From NCBI GenBank assembly GCA_003260075.1, contig QLIY01000016.1:137720-201719 (forward strand): 64,000 nucleotides of DNA, given 5' to 3'. Shown here piece by piece: positions 1-13,259 of this stretch. Each line of letters begins with the position of its first letter. Within the stretch, counting starts at the first letter, position 1. Below the pieces are notes generated by a model that saw only the letters and a program-made list of their open reading frames with translations, searched no databases and was not told the DNA's origin. The translations under genes were made by a program, and so were the position numbers. This DNA is from Phallusia mammillata (Eukaryota; Chordata; Ascidiacea; Phlebobranchia; Ascidiidae).

Positions 1-212
1 GTCCGAATAAAAAATCCAAATGTTTATTTGCTTCAAAATTCCATCCCCCCCCCCCGCAAATTTTCATATTTAAGAATAATAGCATTAGAAGACAGACTTA
101 GAAAGTGTCAAGCATCGAGCAAATTAACAAATCAAAGAATTCCTTTTAACAAAGTTCAGGCAATGTTGGTCCAAATACAAAATCCAAATGTTTATTTGCT
201 TCAAAATTCTAT
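1..212 (+). repeat. Direct near-repeat with an 11-C run (45-55)
   Basis: Bases 1-44 recur at 169-212 with three differences. The left copy ends directly at the C run; the right copy continues into new sequence. The left copy probably begins before the window. Same layout as the other C-run duplications. Confidence 0.8.
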
Positions 213-429
213 TACGGTTTTGTTGAACCAAAACACGGTTAGGACATCATACGCACTTTTACATACCAGCAGTTGAAGAAGGTTGTAATTTGTTATCGCA
301 ATAAACACAGCGATTATGCATGTTTTGCTTGAACCCAAGTCCTTGGCTGGTGTTCTTACGACAATAATCAATACAAGTAAAAAAATGTTATGATATGAAG
401 TTTGGTAATGGACTTAAATAAACACAACT

Positions 430-543
430 TAATGGCAAGCTGTGATGATTCAAACCGTTGAATAAAACCTTTTTTTTAAATACCCCCCCCCCTAATGGCA
501 AGCTGTGATGATTCAAACCGTTGAATAAAACCTTTTTTTTTAA
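430..543 (+). repeat. Direct near-repeat around a 10-C run (483-492)
   Basis: About 48 bases starting TAATGGCAAGCTGTGATG at 430 are repeated from 493, immediately after the 10 C. The copies differ only in the length of a terminal T run. Confidence 0.85.
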
Positions 544-1139
544 TTTACACCGGTTTAGATATTCGGATCAGGTGCAGTAAAGTTCACTGAAGTAAACGTT
601 TTTTTTTTTAATAGACATGTTATATTTGTTACACTTGGTGTCAAGATTAAAAACACACACAAAAAATAAACAGTTGTTGGCGTTAGTACACACCTACGTG
701 ATATTGTCAGGGTTTTTTCAGATGTCGTTAAAACCGAGTGGAGGTCTTATTAAAGAGATATTGAAAATCTGTCAGTTGGCTAAATTAACAGCTTTTTAAT
801 GTGCGTGGAATTTTCTCGATAGCCTGACGTGGTAATTAAGGCCAAGATTCTATGCAAATCGCTTGCGGTTCCACACCTACAATATGTCATCCAGCCATAA
901 TGGCTTTGGGATGACACCCCAAACGAGGTCTGCCATGCGCTGTGTAGATTACACCCCAAATCTGTTAGTGTGTTTAAAACAAATTGCCACGCCAACAAGG
1001 AACAGATTGCTTCCGCTAAACAGTGGTTATCGGTGTTGGCTGACTTAAATATGGCAACAGATTAACGCAGCGTATGTCGTCTTTAGCTTTAAAATTCTCC
1101 CCATCTTGGAGCACTCCTTAAGATACGGCACGACTGGGA

Positions 1140-1490
1140 TTGGAACATATCGATCGTTGTGCCACATTGTCAAACATCAGCAAGACGCCTTGCTCGTTTT
1201 CGGGCATACGTGATTCATGAAGTTGCTATTGGGGTTCAATATGTCACCACCATGTGCAGCCGCAGCGTTCACCTTGGAAGGCCGGGTGTTCGTGCCACCT
1301 CCCAGCGGCATATCGAGGCTACAGGGCCGGCGCCTACGAGTCGCGGCAATTACCACTTTCAAAATTGCACATCGTGGGGTGGCTGGCCCGTTCAGGCGCG
1401 CGCGGTCTTCCGATGTGTGTAAAGACGCGCCGGCGATTGTCAACTCGTCGCCTCCTTCCAGTCGCTATTCTCAGCTTAACTGTTGAATGA
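1140..1490. other. GC-rich island without recognisable gene
   Basis: This stretch is clearly richer in G, C and CpG than its surroundings and open in several frames, but none shows a known domain. It may be a regulatory region, an unrecognised exon or an old transposon. Confidence 0.4.
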
Positions 1491-2885
1491 AGGACGGAAA
1501 TTCGGTAAAAATAATTTAAACCACCAACCCTTGTATATTTTCAGTGATAAAGCAGACGCCAGGATTCTGCCTGTAATCAGTTTCCCCTATTGTCATCCAG
1601 GTACAGAAACGAACCTTCTATATTTATTATTTACAGGTAACTGCAGGATACAGGCTTGAAATTAGGTCGATAAAAGTGCTTTGTGCTGACAGATAGTCAT
1701 TTTTACTCAAATGGTAAAGTATAAATCTACAACCCACATAACATCCACGAAAATTTCATTTTGACCAATTTTCTATGCTACATCTTCAAATATCAAATAA
1801 TTTCATTTCTTTTGGGACGGAAAAGGTAACTTTTGGACCTAATTTGTTTCTGTTTAGATATGAGTCCGGGTCGGGTTTTGGTCCTGTAGTATTGGATTCA
1901 GGTCCTAAATTTGGACAGACTTTCTTCTCTTGTAAAATGACAAAAATTCTAGGTAAAATTTGGTGCCCCTCAATTTTGCAGGACGCAAAACAAAAGATGA
2001 TTAAAATTTCTTTAAACACACGTTGTCACCTTAAAGCCGGTAATGTCTTCTACATAAATATCTACTAATGAAAGAACGGGAGGGATTGGTAAGTATACAC
2101 TGGTAGACCGCGATATTTATATCAGTCTTCGTCATGCCATAATTATTTCTACATTCAGTCGCACCTCCTTAGCACACAAGACGAACAAATGCCCCTGTTT
2201 GGTCAGCGGGAAGTTAATCTTCCGGAGCGGGAAATTAAGCTGCGAAAGTCGGCGCCTTACGAATTCACATCAAGCACATAATTGCAGTGAGGAGCGTCGT
2301 ATTGGCAGGAGAGCAGTTGAGTTTATCTCGAGTTCTGACGCTTGCAGAAAACCCGGTATGGTTGTAATTGTTTGTGACGTGATAAAGTGCTTGCCTATTA
2401 TGTCATCAAAATATCAACTCTAATTCCAGTTGGAGTCGAGGAGCGTTTCCAAATCACACTTGATAGCTCTCAATCGCTTCCAATTATCTAGAGGTGTGTT
2501 GTAGCGGTTACTGCCCACCGATATTAACTTGCTGTACATACAAGAGCATCTGACACAATGGACTACTAGAAATCGACAAAAAAGGGATCTTCCAACCATG
2601 ACTCGGCAGGTTTTTAACAAGATTACATCTGTAATAAGTTTAGGAATGAACAATTCGCGGCAGTTTGGAAGAAGTGATATTGTTGTTTTGGTATTGCAAA
2701 GTATATATATATTGCAAAGGAATAACAATATCAAAAGCAACAAAAATAGTGAGAAAAAACACCTCATAATCGTCACGTGATGTTGCAAACACTTGATTTA
2801 ATCGAAACTATTCTTAAACTTCAACAATAACACGCATATTATTTGTTAAGCGAGATATCCAAATTTACTTGCGGAAGCTCTCAGC

Positions 2886-3205
2886 CAGGGGTGACCAACC
2901 CGTCGATCGCGATCGACTGCTGGTCGATCTCGGACTGATTTCAAGTCGATCGCGAGGGTTGCAGAAATTATTTAAAATAGTTGCTTTGTAACGCGTTGCT
3001 GTACATAGATAATTTTGTGTGTGAATTAATCATAAGGATATGTTAATAAGTTCATAAGTAGGCTCTTTGTTACGTTACAATAGTATATAGTTGCAGTAGT
3101 AATTGTTACTTTGTTCTGGTACTCGCTATGTCTTTGCTAATTTGTGTTGGAATGGTAGATCTCAAGAGTTGGACTACTTCAAAAGTCGATCTTGAGTCAC
3201 CCCTG
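2886..3205. mobile_element. Non-autonomous hAT element (Buster-like), 320 bp
   Basis: The ends are CAGGGGTGACCAACC and, inverted, CAGGGGTGACTC. The element is flanked by 8-bp duplications CTCTCAGC (2878-2885) and CTCTAAGC (3206-3213), 7 of 8 identical. The left end holds a palindromic GTCGATCGCGATCGAC. There is no transposase frame. Confidence 0.88.
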
Positions 3206-4889
3206 CTCTAAGCCAAACTTGTATTGCATTGCAGAAGCTTGGGTTACAAGACAACATTGCATTTTTACCGATAAGCATTGCACAATAGTATGTCGGAAAC
3301 AATAGGTTTTTGAGAAACTGCAATTTTGTTGCAATGTAACATGTGAACACGAAACACTATGTGCTATGACAGGGGAAATATTGTTAAAGAAACGTTTCAG
3401 TTACGAGCAAATCACTTTGGCTTAAAGCAGTACAATCCGCAGTATAGCAAGGGCGCATTGCATGAAACTATTGCCCAAAGATAAGCACAACCTATTGTGA
3501 CGAAAACTCTATCTTGTGACCATGAAATAGTTGACACATTTCGCCGAGGAAACACTGATTTTATTTGGGGAAGAATCGTTGTCCAAAGTCTATAGTGGCA
3601 ACCCCCAAACGGCTCCTATAATCCGACAATCGAAACCAAGTTTGGTAAACAATCTCCGGCGTCAATTGACAAGGGTAACACGTGCGGTGGCCAGGAGAGG
3701 TGCTCGAAGCGGGTTAAGTTTGCCCGATCAGTAGCTGCGACGACGGTCCAAGTGACTCTGAGGGCCAAAGAGTGGCCACTTGGACAGTTTAGCCCCCGAC
3801 CAAGCGCAGACTCGTGGCGCCAACCGTGGCAGGCTTAGTGCTATCGAGAGGACGGTGCATGCATAAATATGTGACGAGCTTTGAGCTACAAGGACGTCTG
3901 ATTGAGCGACCAGGTTGACAAGGGGGGGCTCGGTATTCAGGATTTTTTCTGCTGTTTTTGACATAACGGAGGTCATATACGGGGCTGTTTGTGGCCAACG
4001 ACAGATGCTATGACGCAGTACACTGCCTGTTCAGGAACCAGTGGGTGCCTTTGATTTATGTTACCTTCGTAAATTCTTATCATGATTTAAGCTAATTACC
4101 GTTTACCTAAACACGCTCCGTGTTTTATATTTTATGGTGCACCACCCAAGGACACAATATAGCGTAGCAAGATTCTCAGATTTCCTTATGATAGAAAACA
4201 AAGTTGAGTAAAATGTACACGACCAATGCATTTTTCAAAAACTTTGATAGACAAATAGTCACACATACAGCTTGATTTTCGTTCGTTTTGAAGTTGACCC
4301 GAAAAAAATCTCGTATTGAAGTTACAAATTTAAAGCATGTGAAACGTTTGTATTTGACTTCATGCAATGGGCGTAATGTACTTGGTCCATTGTCTGAAGC
4401 GTTTGTTGGTAAACACGTTTTTTAGGAGTGGTAAAGAGTTTGTTTTTTTACGATTCGACAAAATTGTACACATTGAGGTAGTCCGAATTTTTACCCTCCG
4501 TTGAAAATAACATAAAATATTTTTAACAAGGACGTTACCTTAACATCTATTGATGAGAAAAAAACACAATAAAATTTCAAAGAAGCCGCTTTAAAGATAG
4601 ATTTACACCAGTTGTAAAAGGCGCCTTCCCCGCGGTGTTTGCTATCTTCCCACTACGAAGTGATTAAGCGTTGTTGAAGGCTCGCGCGAGCGCCCTATAA
4701 CGGCCCAAATGAGCAAAAGCAACGAGACATTAATAACGCTCGCAAACATTTCAGGGATCTTAGCACAACTGACCGCTTGTTACGCGAGTGTTGTGTTCTG
4801 GTGGCGAATGGCGACGAAGACGGCGATTCGCGCGTTCTAATTCTAAATATTTGTTTAGAGGCGCAAAGCGGCGCGCGATCGATGACGTC

Positions 4890-4890
<1 letters not shown>

Positions 4891-4986
<96 letters not shown>
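4891..4986 (+). repeat. 96-C homopolymer
   Basis: An unbroken run of 96 C inside a GC-rich island (about 4620-5115), next to TGACGTCA. The proline- and glycine-repeat frames across it are artefacts of the run. It is probably a filled gap (see findings). Confidence 0.9.
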
Positions 4987-4987
<1 letters not shown>

Positions 4988-6169
4988 CCAGCCCGGCGCC
5001 ACGATGCGCGCCCGGGAGCAGGGGGAGAATAAAAAGAAACCTACGGGAGGTGGAGTGGTGAGGAGCGGTGGTTTGCACCTCGCCGATTACCAGTGGAGGT
5101 TGGACGGCAAATGAGATGATACGTTGGGTAAAAATGTTTACAAGCGCGTGGAAGCCGAGATTCTATCTGATCTGCAGGGAACTGCACGAACTACTAGCCG
5201 ACGTCAGGTTTACGGTCGCATAACTACAACATTTCTTGACGATTTGGAACTTCAACAAACAAACACTCAGACGCTGCGGCGTTAAACAAACGACCCACAA
5301 GATACACAACGTAAGAAATGCGTTAGCGGCCAACCTTCCCACGATTTCCACTCCCTATCACACATCAGCAATAAGTTCCTTTTTGCAATGCAATTCAAAA
5401 TTGCCACGGTTATACAACTTTTCTGAGAAAAGACAAAATCTTTGAAAAAATGTGATGATGACCACAGCGGTTCTTAAAACGACACAATGGATGCAGAAAA
5501 TTGCAACAGAATGTATGCACTGCACAAAATCTCTCTGACAGTTTTTCAAGTTATTTTCTATAGTTTCTAATAACATGATACTGTATAAGTAAAGTATTTG
5601 AACATAGTTTTTTTTACGTCAATTTAGCTAGTTTCTTTTAGATATTTAACAGTACCAGAAAAAAGAGCATTGAAAGAATCACAGTACATTTAATAAGATT
5701 CAAGATTCAAAAAGTTTTGAATGACGAATTTTTCCAATACATAATCACTTTTTGGAGGTTTAAAAAGATCGTCTTCACATGATGTTGCCTTTGTGTCGTT
5801 TGTAACAGCAAAACATTCAAGGATAAAACGTTTAGCATTTACCGTTGACATCTTCAGGTAAAAAAAGAAATCAGCACCTTAATTTTGTCCAAACATATTG
5901 CATTGCATTTCTTGCAGAAAATTTCGAACTGTACAATGTGTACCCAAAAGTATTTCAGACATTCGGGGCTTGCGCTAATCCAATTTGCCGCTGTCAATCA
6001 TTAGGCGTAATTTGACAAGCAGGAAAAGCCGCCAATGCTCTGTGTTTTGTCTCAGCCGTCGGCCGCCACGCCACATGAATAAACTGCAAATATTAGTACA
6101 CAAATTACTTCAAATTAAACCCGGCGGTGGTGACGAAGCTTTTTGATCGCATTGCGTTTATTGCGACGT

Positions 6170-6173
<4 letters not shown>

Positions 6174-6224
<51 letters not shown>
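6174..6224 (+). repeat. 51-C homopolymer
   Basis: An unbroken run of 51 C inside a GC-rich island (about 6115-6440). No gene is recognisable on either side. Confidence 0.9.
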
Positions 6225-6225
<1 letters not shown>

Positions 6226-8686
6226 CTGGGATTTGTACCCACAAACTGGCGACTTTGGCTGGCGCGATGTTGACGCGTTGGCACGTGAGATATGTGAACG
6301 GCCCTCGAGTTGATTAAAAGCGACGGGAGCAAGCGTTACTGGCGCCGGACTGACGGCGATGCGACCACTCGAAGGCCGAGGTGTAAAGAAGGGTCCTCGA
6401 TCGCGGGCGTGCGGCCCTCGCCGATTGTAGATTATCATTCCTCGATCTAATATTCGCGCGTTAATAAAATAAGGTGATGATTGGTGTGAAGCACACGTTC
6501 CGACGACAGCTCAACGATGGAGCTCAGATCCCAGTAGTTCGAGCAACAACCAGCGCATTTGTTTATATACGAGGTTCCATTTTACGGTTTAAGGGCCCTC
6601 GTGTGTTCCAGAGCTGGTTGTTCACTTCAACGTGCAAAGTCGCACGCTTTGTCGTTGGCGATAAGCTGTTGATTCAAGCAACTAATCGGTTAATTCGTTA
6701 GTGGGTATAATAATCATCGTTTTGGCGCCGCCATTGCATCAACAAATTGTACAAAGCTCATGGTCATAGGCCATGAAAAGCCACAATAATAAAATCATTT
6801 CAGACATGCAAAACCCTTGGACGGTAGTTGCAAACATAAATACTAAACTGCCTGATTTTTTTAATACGCAAGAAATAAAGGTGTGCAGCTACTAAAACAT
6901 GTTAGTAGTATAAAGCAAAATAAAATTAGTTAATGGACTTTGTTTCGTTTTAGACTCCCAAGTATAATAACTATAGGTAAGCAAAAACATCTATGCGCCT
7001 TTGAGCTGATTTTATTTCATAAAAAGGACAGCGCAGTGCAATTTTTTCACCCAGAGTGACAAATAAAGCTCCTTTATTCTTTATCTGTCCAAAATCGTAC
7101 AAAAGAATTAAACAGCTTTAATAAAGTGATTACCTCAGCGTATAGAGTTTCATTAACATTAGCACAGAGGACGTCCAATTGTATGTCATTGTTCGCGCCG
7201 CGGTTTGGAACAATTTAAGATAGTTTCCCTTTTTGTTCCTTTTCAAATTCCTGACTTACATCAATATTTAATGCTGTAATCCCGCAGGTCATTTTGCTGT
7301 GGTCGGATGCGTAATTGATACCAGGTCTTGGAGACGTCAAGTTTTGAATATGGGCCTTGGAAGCAACCGTTGTCAGCAAAAACTTGATCCCATCTATTTG
7401 TATTCATGTATTGGTTGATGATCAAACGTTTGGGCTAAACGTTATGGAATTAGGCGATAAAGATCGAAAAAGCGTTTGAATTCGCACTTAGTTCTTTGTT
7501 TCACGACGCATCGGGCATTCGAGTTTCGTTTTAATTTTCCATCTGGTGACGCCTGCCAGATCTTAATGGAATTACGAGTGGCGCCGGCCTATACAAAGTG
7601 GTTGGCTGGTGTATTAAATTTATCCTCTTTTTGCTCTAGGGATTTACTCACAGTATGAAATTCATTTGCATAAACTGACCATGGCCACTACAAGTTGTTT
7701 TGCGTTTCCTTGTTAAACACGTGTGGACGCCAATATGTTGCTATTTGCGTCTATTGGGGTAGTTAGTTTCAATTTTTAAGCTATTTAATTTCTCTGACAA
7801 ATGCACAGGGTTTAAAAAAGGCTGTGAAAACAGTCTGTAGAAGGTAGAGCAAGATTCACCAGCTTACTCCCCAAAAATATCATTGCAAGCAAAACCAACT
7901 AGGGGATAATGACTTGGGTAAACTCAGCCCGTTGGGGAGATCTCTTTATCTGATGCGTGCCCACGAAACGAGAGCGGGGAAGGAAGAGAAAAAAGAGAAA
8001 GAACAACACCCGTCCGCTCAGGATATCTAAGTATGATAGATGGTCAATCGAGTTTTGATGTTTTGTTATTGCTGGACACGCGGCGGACTTGTCGTAACTG
8101 ACCGCCGGAGTGATGTCGTTTCACGCAGATTGGTCGTGGCCAGGAATTAACAGGACGACGAAACGAGAACAAAAACCTTCATCTGCACACGATGATGGTC
8201 GTTTTGTTTTCAGTCATTGGGAACTATGATGGATTGGAGGCTGTCTGGCAGGATGGGAGATTGTACACTTAAATACGGTGTTGGAGTGAATGCCTTTAAG
8301 GGCACTGTATGTAGAGACACGTTTTGGAACATGAATAAAAGTGTTAAGGGACTTGTGCTTTTTTGTAAGCCATGTACATTTCCGGCCAAAATTTGCTCTG
8401 ACCAAATTAGGACTCGTTCATTATCAAAATGAAATAGCAAACTTTGCTCCAAGTGAACGCTGTTTTAAAATGTACGTTTTTTGAAACATACAAAAATATT
8501 ATTTACAAATTTATTAAATAATTTGCACTTCCTCAAAAATTTGAACATTTGCACATTACTTAAAATGTTGTTTTATGAAAAGGAAGGACACAAAAGTATT
8601 TTATTCGGTGGGTTGCTTTTATTTTAATAATAGACAAAAAGTGTGAACAAACTACACTTGCAATGGTTAACTCACAACAAAACGAA

Positions 8687-8730
8687 AATTAGACAAATCG
8701 TAGAATACTAATTAGACAAATCGTAGAATT
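8687..8730 (+). repeat. Short tandem duplication
   Basis: AATTAGACAAATCGTAGAAT occurs twice, the copies a few bases apart. No C run is involved, unlike the larger direct repeats. Confidence 0.8.
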
Positions 8731-11700
8731 GCAGAATATGCAATATCGGTACTATTGTACCCCTATATTGCATGGGCCAATACGTTGAGCAGCGGCGCAC
8801 GTAAAATGCGTCATTGATTAAGAGATGGACTTCTACTGCCCCCTGTCGGTCACGCGTGAAAATATGCACATCGTAATTCGGTTTGTGATAAAACAATTAC
8901 ATTATTTTACGGGTCAATTAATAAGTTTAAAATTTTTACACGTTGCATACTTGATCCCATTTTTGCAGAGGAAAAAAGAAAACAGAACACAAACGCAACC
9001 TTTACATACAACAACAACATTACCATGTATTATTGAAGACTAGTCTTTACATTACGAAGTTTTAGGCTATATTTTTATGTATTATTTTTGATGACGTTTA
9101 TAGCAGTACACCATTTACCATTTAATCTAAAGTAGCCACGACACAATCTAACTTCCGATCCGGCGTCAAACTCTTCTAAATCAACACTTGGAAATCATGA
9201 CACAACATTGGTTTGACAAGTTAATTCGAAATTAGTCAAGGCTTGCAAATCACGTTTGCAAGTCAAAATAAACACAACCAAGATAGAGAGAAACTAACCA
9301 ACATTTGGTGCTAGCATTTGGGTTTACGGGCGCTCGCGGAACAACACAAATCTCAGCATCGGGCGGTAATAATATTTAAACAAAACCGTTGATCTGTTTT
9401 GCACATCGCAAAATCAACATTAGAACAAGGTTGCCGCAGAGGACATTGGAAGCAGAGAACGATAGGAGCAAATAAACAGGCGTCGGGGGCAGCCATTAGG
9501 AAAACAGCGGGATCCGTTTGTAACGCAACGCAGCTCTGGATAAGGCAGGTCATGAACGCTGTGGCAAACCTTGGCGCCATTCTTAAGCACATAATCGTTG
9601 TTCGACGCTCCGGCAGCGCCACAAATTGTTCTTAATCGGCCGCCACAATTGTCACAACCAACTACGCGAGATCGCACAGCATCAACGTTAGCCCGTTGCC
9701 CTGGTGACGTTTATCCGCGTGATCGAGAGTGCGCGTTTCGCTGCGGTCCCCGCACCTAATGAATTCACAATTTTTCTGTCTGCGGTGGAAATCTTCGCGC
9801 CAATTCAAAGGTCAAAACGGAGACAAAACAAAATACGAGTAATTGTCCTTTTTTCTAAAAAATGTATCTGTTGTATAGCAAAAATTGGTGAGCAAAATGT
9901 TAAACAATTAATAACAAAAACCCTTTTAAAATTGATTAATGACGAATATTTTCGTAAGGATTCTATAGACACCCAATAAGTAGCATACACTGATAATAAT
10001 ATCAGTAATTGTGAAAAGTTTGCAATAAATGTATTTACTATGTAGAGGTTGTCGGACGGTTGTTTTTGATCAAGAAAATTGAAATACAGCATAAAAAAAG
10101 ACTTGATCTTTTATAGTGCATGTTTTTATCAATTCTGGTTGAATACAAGCATTATGTTTCAAATAGTTTGTCAACTTTCCCACGATATAAATATTGCAGA
10201 AAACATCTAACATTGACCCCATGTACACAATCGCCACAATATCATACCACAACATTTTTGCGTCATCACATTGAAATTTACAAAACCTAGAAGCTCAAAT
10301 GACAAGCCAAAGGTCTGATGCAATACGTGGCTGGCGACCGAACGATGCCGAGATTAAAATCTTGAGCAAAACTCACGCCTGATAACATCAGTGGTCAACA
10401 AAATCCACGCATGAATTTCAAGCCTGTCTCGTCCCGTTTCGTCAGAAATAACCGCAAATTTCTCACTTTACCATTGGCGTTTTTTTCGATAAAGTCTGGT
10501 ATGTGCTTGGATTTTTTGAGTTGGTAATAAGAATTTTTACTTTTACGACTGTATTTAATTTTCATGTTATGAAAAGTAGATTCACGCACAAAATTAAAGT
10601 TTTATAATTAAAAATTTAACAGTTTTTTTTCAACCCCAGTTCCATTTGATTTAAAAATAAGTTTGGCATTGAAGTTATAGGCTGTTAATTAGTTGTTGTT
10701 GTTTTTCAACATTTTAACTGAACACGAAATAGGCCTTATTTTGTAAAAAAAACGTTGAGTTTTTGCCAAGACATTTTTTTGATTATTCTGTATTGCATCC
10801 TAAATTAAATCTTTTTTGCCGCGAGAGTACAGCGAAATTTTTGCCAAAAGCACTTAAATTTTTAAAAGAAAACTATAGTAGTAACACCAATTGTTTGGTT
10901 GATTTTAACTAATTGTTACCAAATTACGAAGAGGGAAGACTCCTAAATCAAAATGGCGTTGCACTGCTCCCGCTGAAGGCATTTTATCGAATAATCTGAC
11001 AAGAAACATTTTACAAGGTTTAATTTACTTTGGCACAAGATAGAATGGCCACAACTTGATCGTTCGAGCTTGGAATGCGCAATCCTTTAGTTTTTGTCTC
11101 CTTGACAAGGTTAACAACAAATCCAATACAAACTTAAAACAATAGAAATGAAAATTAAAAGATTTAGGCATTTCTGCTTTTGACTGATGCTTTAAACGCA
11201 AGCAACAAAATTAAATAATAATAAATGGTGTTGTACAGTACAGATAGCAATTGCATACGTGGTGATAATAAGATAATAAAACAAAAATGCAACAAGTTTA
11301 AATTATTAGTTTGCAATTATATTGTTTTACTCTGTATGTAACTGTTTTGCTTTTTGCATGCATTTATGTAACGCCCATCTAGGCTTTTAGAAGTTTGCTT
11401 CAATGACAACAACAGTAATTGTTCAAAGGTTGGAAAGTGTATATTTTCTTTTTACGCAGGGACATTGGCCGCTATTTTTTTAATTTCATGATTTTAATAT
11501 TTTTAAAAACAAAGAATGTAAAACGCCGATTAACATCACACACAAACAGAAACAAAAAGTGACAAAAGAGCTAAAGATATCCACGGTCACCAGCACTTAA
11601 TATCTGACATCATTACGACAGTTTAAAGTGCATTGACACTCCTGCACTCTTATGGTTACAAACAGCTACATGGAAGTTTTTAAGCTGCTGACAAGGCGCC

Positions 11701-13127
11701 TGTGACACTCAATTACAACAAGTTTTGCCAAGTGGCAAGACGCAAAAATGTGTTCCGTCTGCATCATAAGCAAACAAGTTACACATGCTTGCTTGACTGG
11801 AGAAATAATTTGCATGCTATTGTGTAAACCCATTACAAGCACCCATAAAAAAATGTTTAAGTAAGAGAGTTATATTGTGAGAATTCTAAAGATTACTGAG
11901 ATCCTAATAAAGTTAATGTCATAAACATGCCATGTAAATTAAAAATGTTTTATAATTTCAAATGTTTTCCGAAGGAACATTTCAAAGTCGATTGGTCTTA
12001 ATGCATGAATCGCTGTAGAAAGCATAAAGCTTTGATTTAAATAGTTATCTTTTAAAAATGACAAATAATTGAAGAAACATCATGCTTTACTCCAGTTTAC
12101 TCCAGTATAGGTTTGTCTTTACATTATTTCCATATTTTTATGTCATACAAAATAGGATACCGAAAAAATTGAGCCATTTTGTTTCCAACCATTGTAACAC
12201 CTTAACCTTTGTTCGTATACAGCCAACTAGGCGTCAACGCAAACAAAATACAAAACAGTGTTCTTAGTTTGTTGTGTTGGGACATAAGCCTTGTGGCTAT
12301 AATCGTTCTACGCTGGCTTGAGTTTATATCGCGCAAATTACTCACATGAAAGAGAGCTTTAATCCTATGCGGTAGGATCGGCGCCTAACGCCCACATATC
12401 AACTCGAAACTGGACTTAGTACTTGTCACCTTTGTGTGACCTGGACCACAGACAATACTGAATTTGAGGTTTTGTGCGTCGACCAGCGGTGCTATACAGA
12501 TCACTTGAAATTTTAGCGGTGTATGAAGCTCACTGGTGGTGACATTTGGTGTCTTTTCGCCACTGTGGAATAAAATACAGAGAAGTGTGTGGGAGCATGT
12601 TTATAATTTCACTCAAAGTTCAAATGGGTTCAATCGGTTCTAAAGTAATAGTCAAAGCGTAAAATTACAATAAAATAACAATGCATCCTGATTTTGTTTG
12701 AATAAGATACTGACTATGCCATTAAAACGAAAAATGCATTACCAAATGACGATTGGCCTTTTGTTTTTCTTTATTTGAATCAATAAAACTATCTGACAAT
12801 GTTTGACATTCACATACGGTTAGCGGACTGTACAGCACCGTTGGTGGCGATACCCAGCAAACCAATGTATTAACCAATGTATTTAGCCAAATTTTGCACA
12901 AGCTTCATGTTTTTCATGAACAGTTTTGTTGCCCTATGATTTGCACCAACACACACCTAAAGAAGAAGAACTTTGTGAAGAATTAACATTTTTTGAAAAA
13001 GTCAAAACAACAAATATCAAGTTCACACAAAGATTTCCCGTTTCAAAACATACTGATGAACAGTTGTTACCGAGTTGTAATTGTCTCTTTTGTGGCATAA
13101 TAGCTACTTGACATTTCAAATCCCTGT

Positions 13128-13137
13128 TGTACCGGAA
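13128..13137 (+). promoter_or_regulatory. ETS-type binding site ahead of candidate first exon
   Basis: The sequence ACCGGAAAT matches the ETS-family consensus. It lies just upstream of the ATG at 13173. Such sites occur by chance in 64 kb, so its meaning depends on whether the exon is real. Confidence 0.3.
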
Positions 13138-13172
13138 ATATCACCAAAAGGGACAATCCCCTATACTTTACA

Positions 13173-13259
13173 ATGTCTTACAGCGAACACAATGCACGAA
13201 GAAGCAAGACTAAGCAGCTTGCTGCAGGACTCTCATCAATTATGTACAACCAGCAGCAA
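13173..13259 (+). CDS. Possible first coding exon of an unrecognised plus-strand gene
   Basis: An ATG in a good context (ACAATGTC) opens 29 codons rich in Ser, Arg, Lys and Gln, ending in three Gln codons directly before GTAAGATGG, a strong donor-like site. The longer open frame read past this site looks intronic. About 45 bases upstream is ACCGGAAAT, a match to the ETS-factor site common in promoters. I do not recognise the protein and found no convincing downstream exons before BCAS3, so this rests on context alone. Confidence 0.3.

Larger units (their letters stand above)
1491..13127. other. Non-coding stretch, no gene recognised
   Basis: Apart from the hAT element at 2886-3205, the two long C runs and a small tandem duplication, I see only AT-rich sequence with short accidental reading frames. 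GC-richer patches near 3630-3990 and 9390-9760 show no coding pattern I can support. Confidence 0.5.

Noticed and set aside
4695-5114. Proline- or glycine-rich proteins across the C runs (also at 6105-6438, 25785-26256, 27453-27653 and 63071-63439)
   Set aside because: They exist only because CCC and GGG code for Pro and Gly. They are open in several frames at once and have no family resemblance; the runs are probably filler. The minus frames at 63101-63286 do contain BCAS3, but not because of the run.
12926-13111. 61-codon plus frame with CNCLFC
   Set aside because: Some zinc-finger flavour, but too short, with no second motif and no splice sites placed convincingly.
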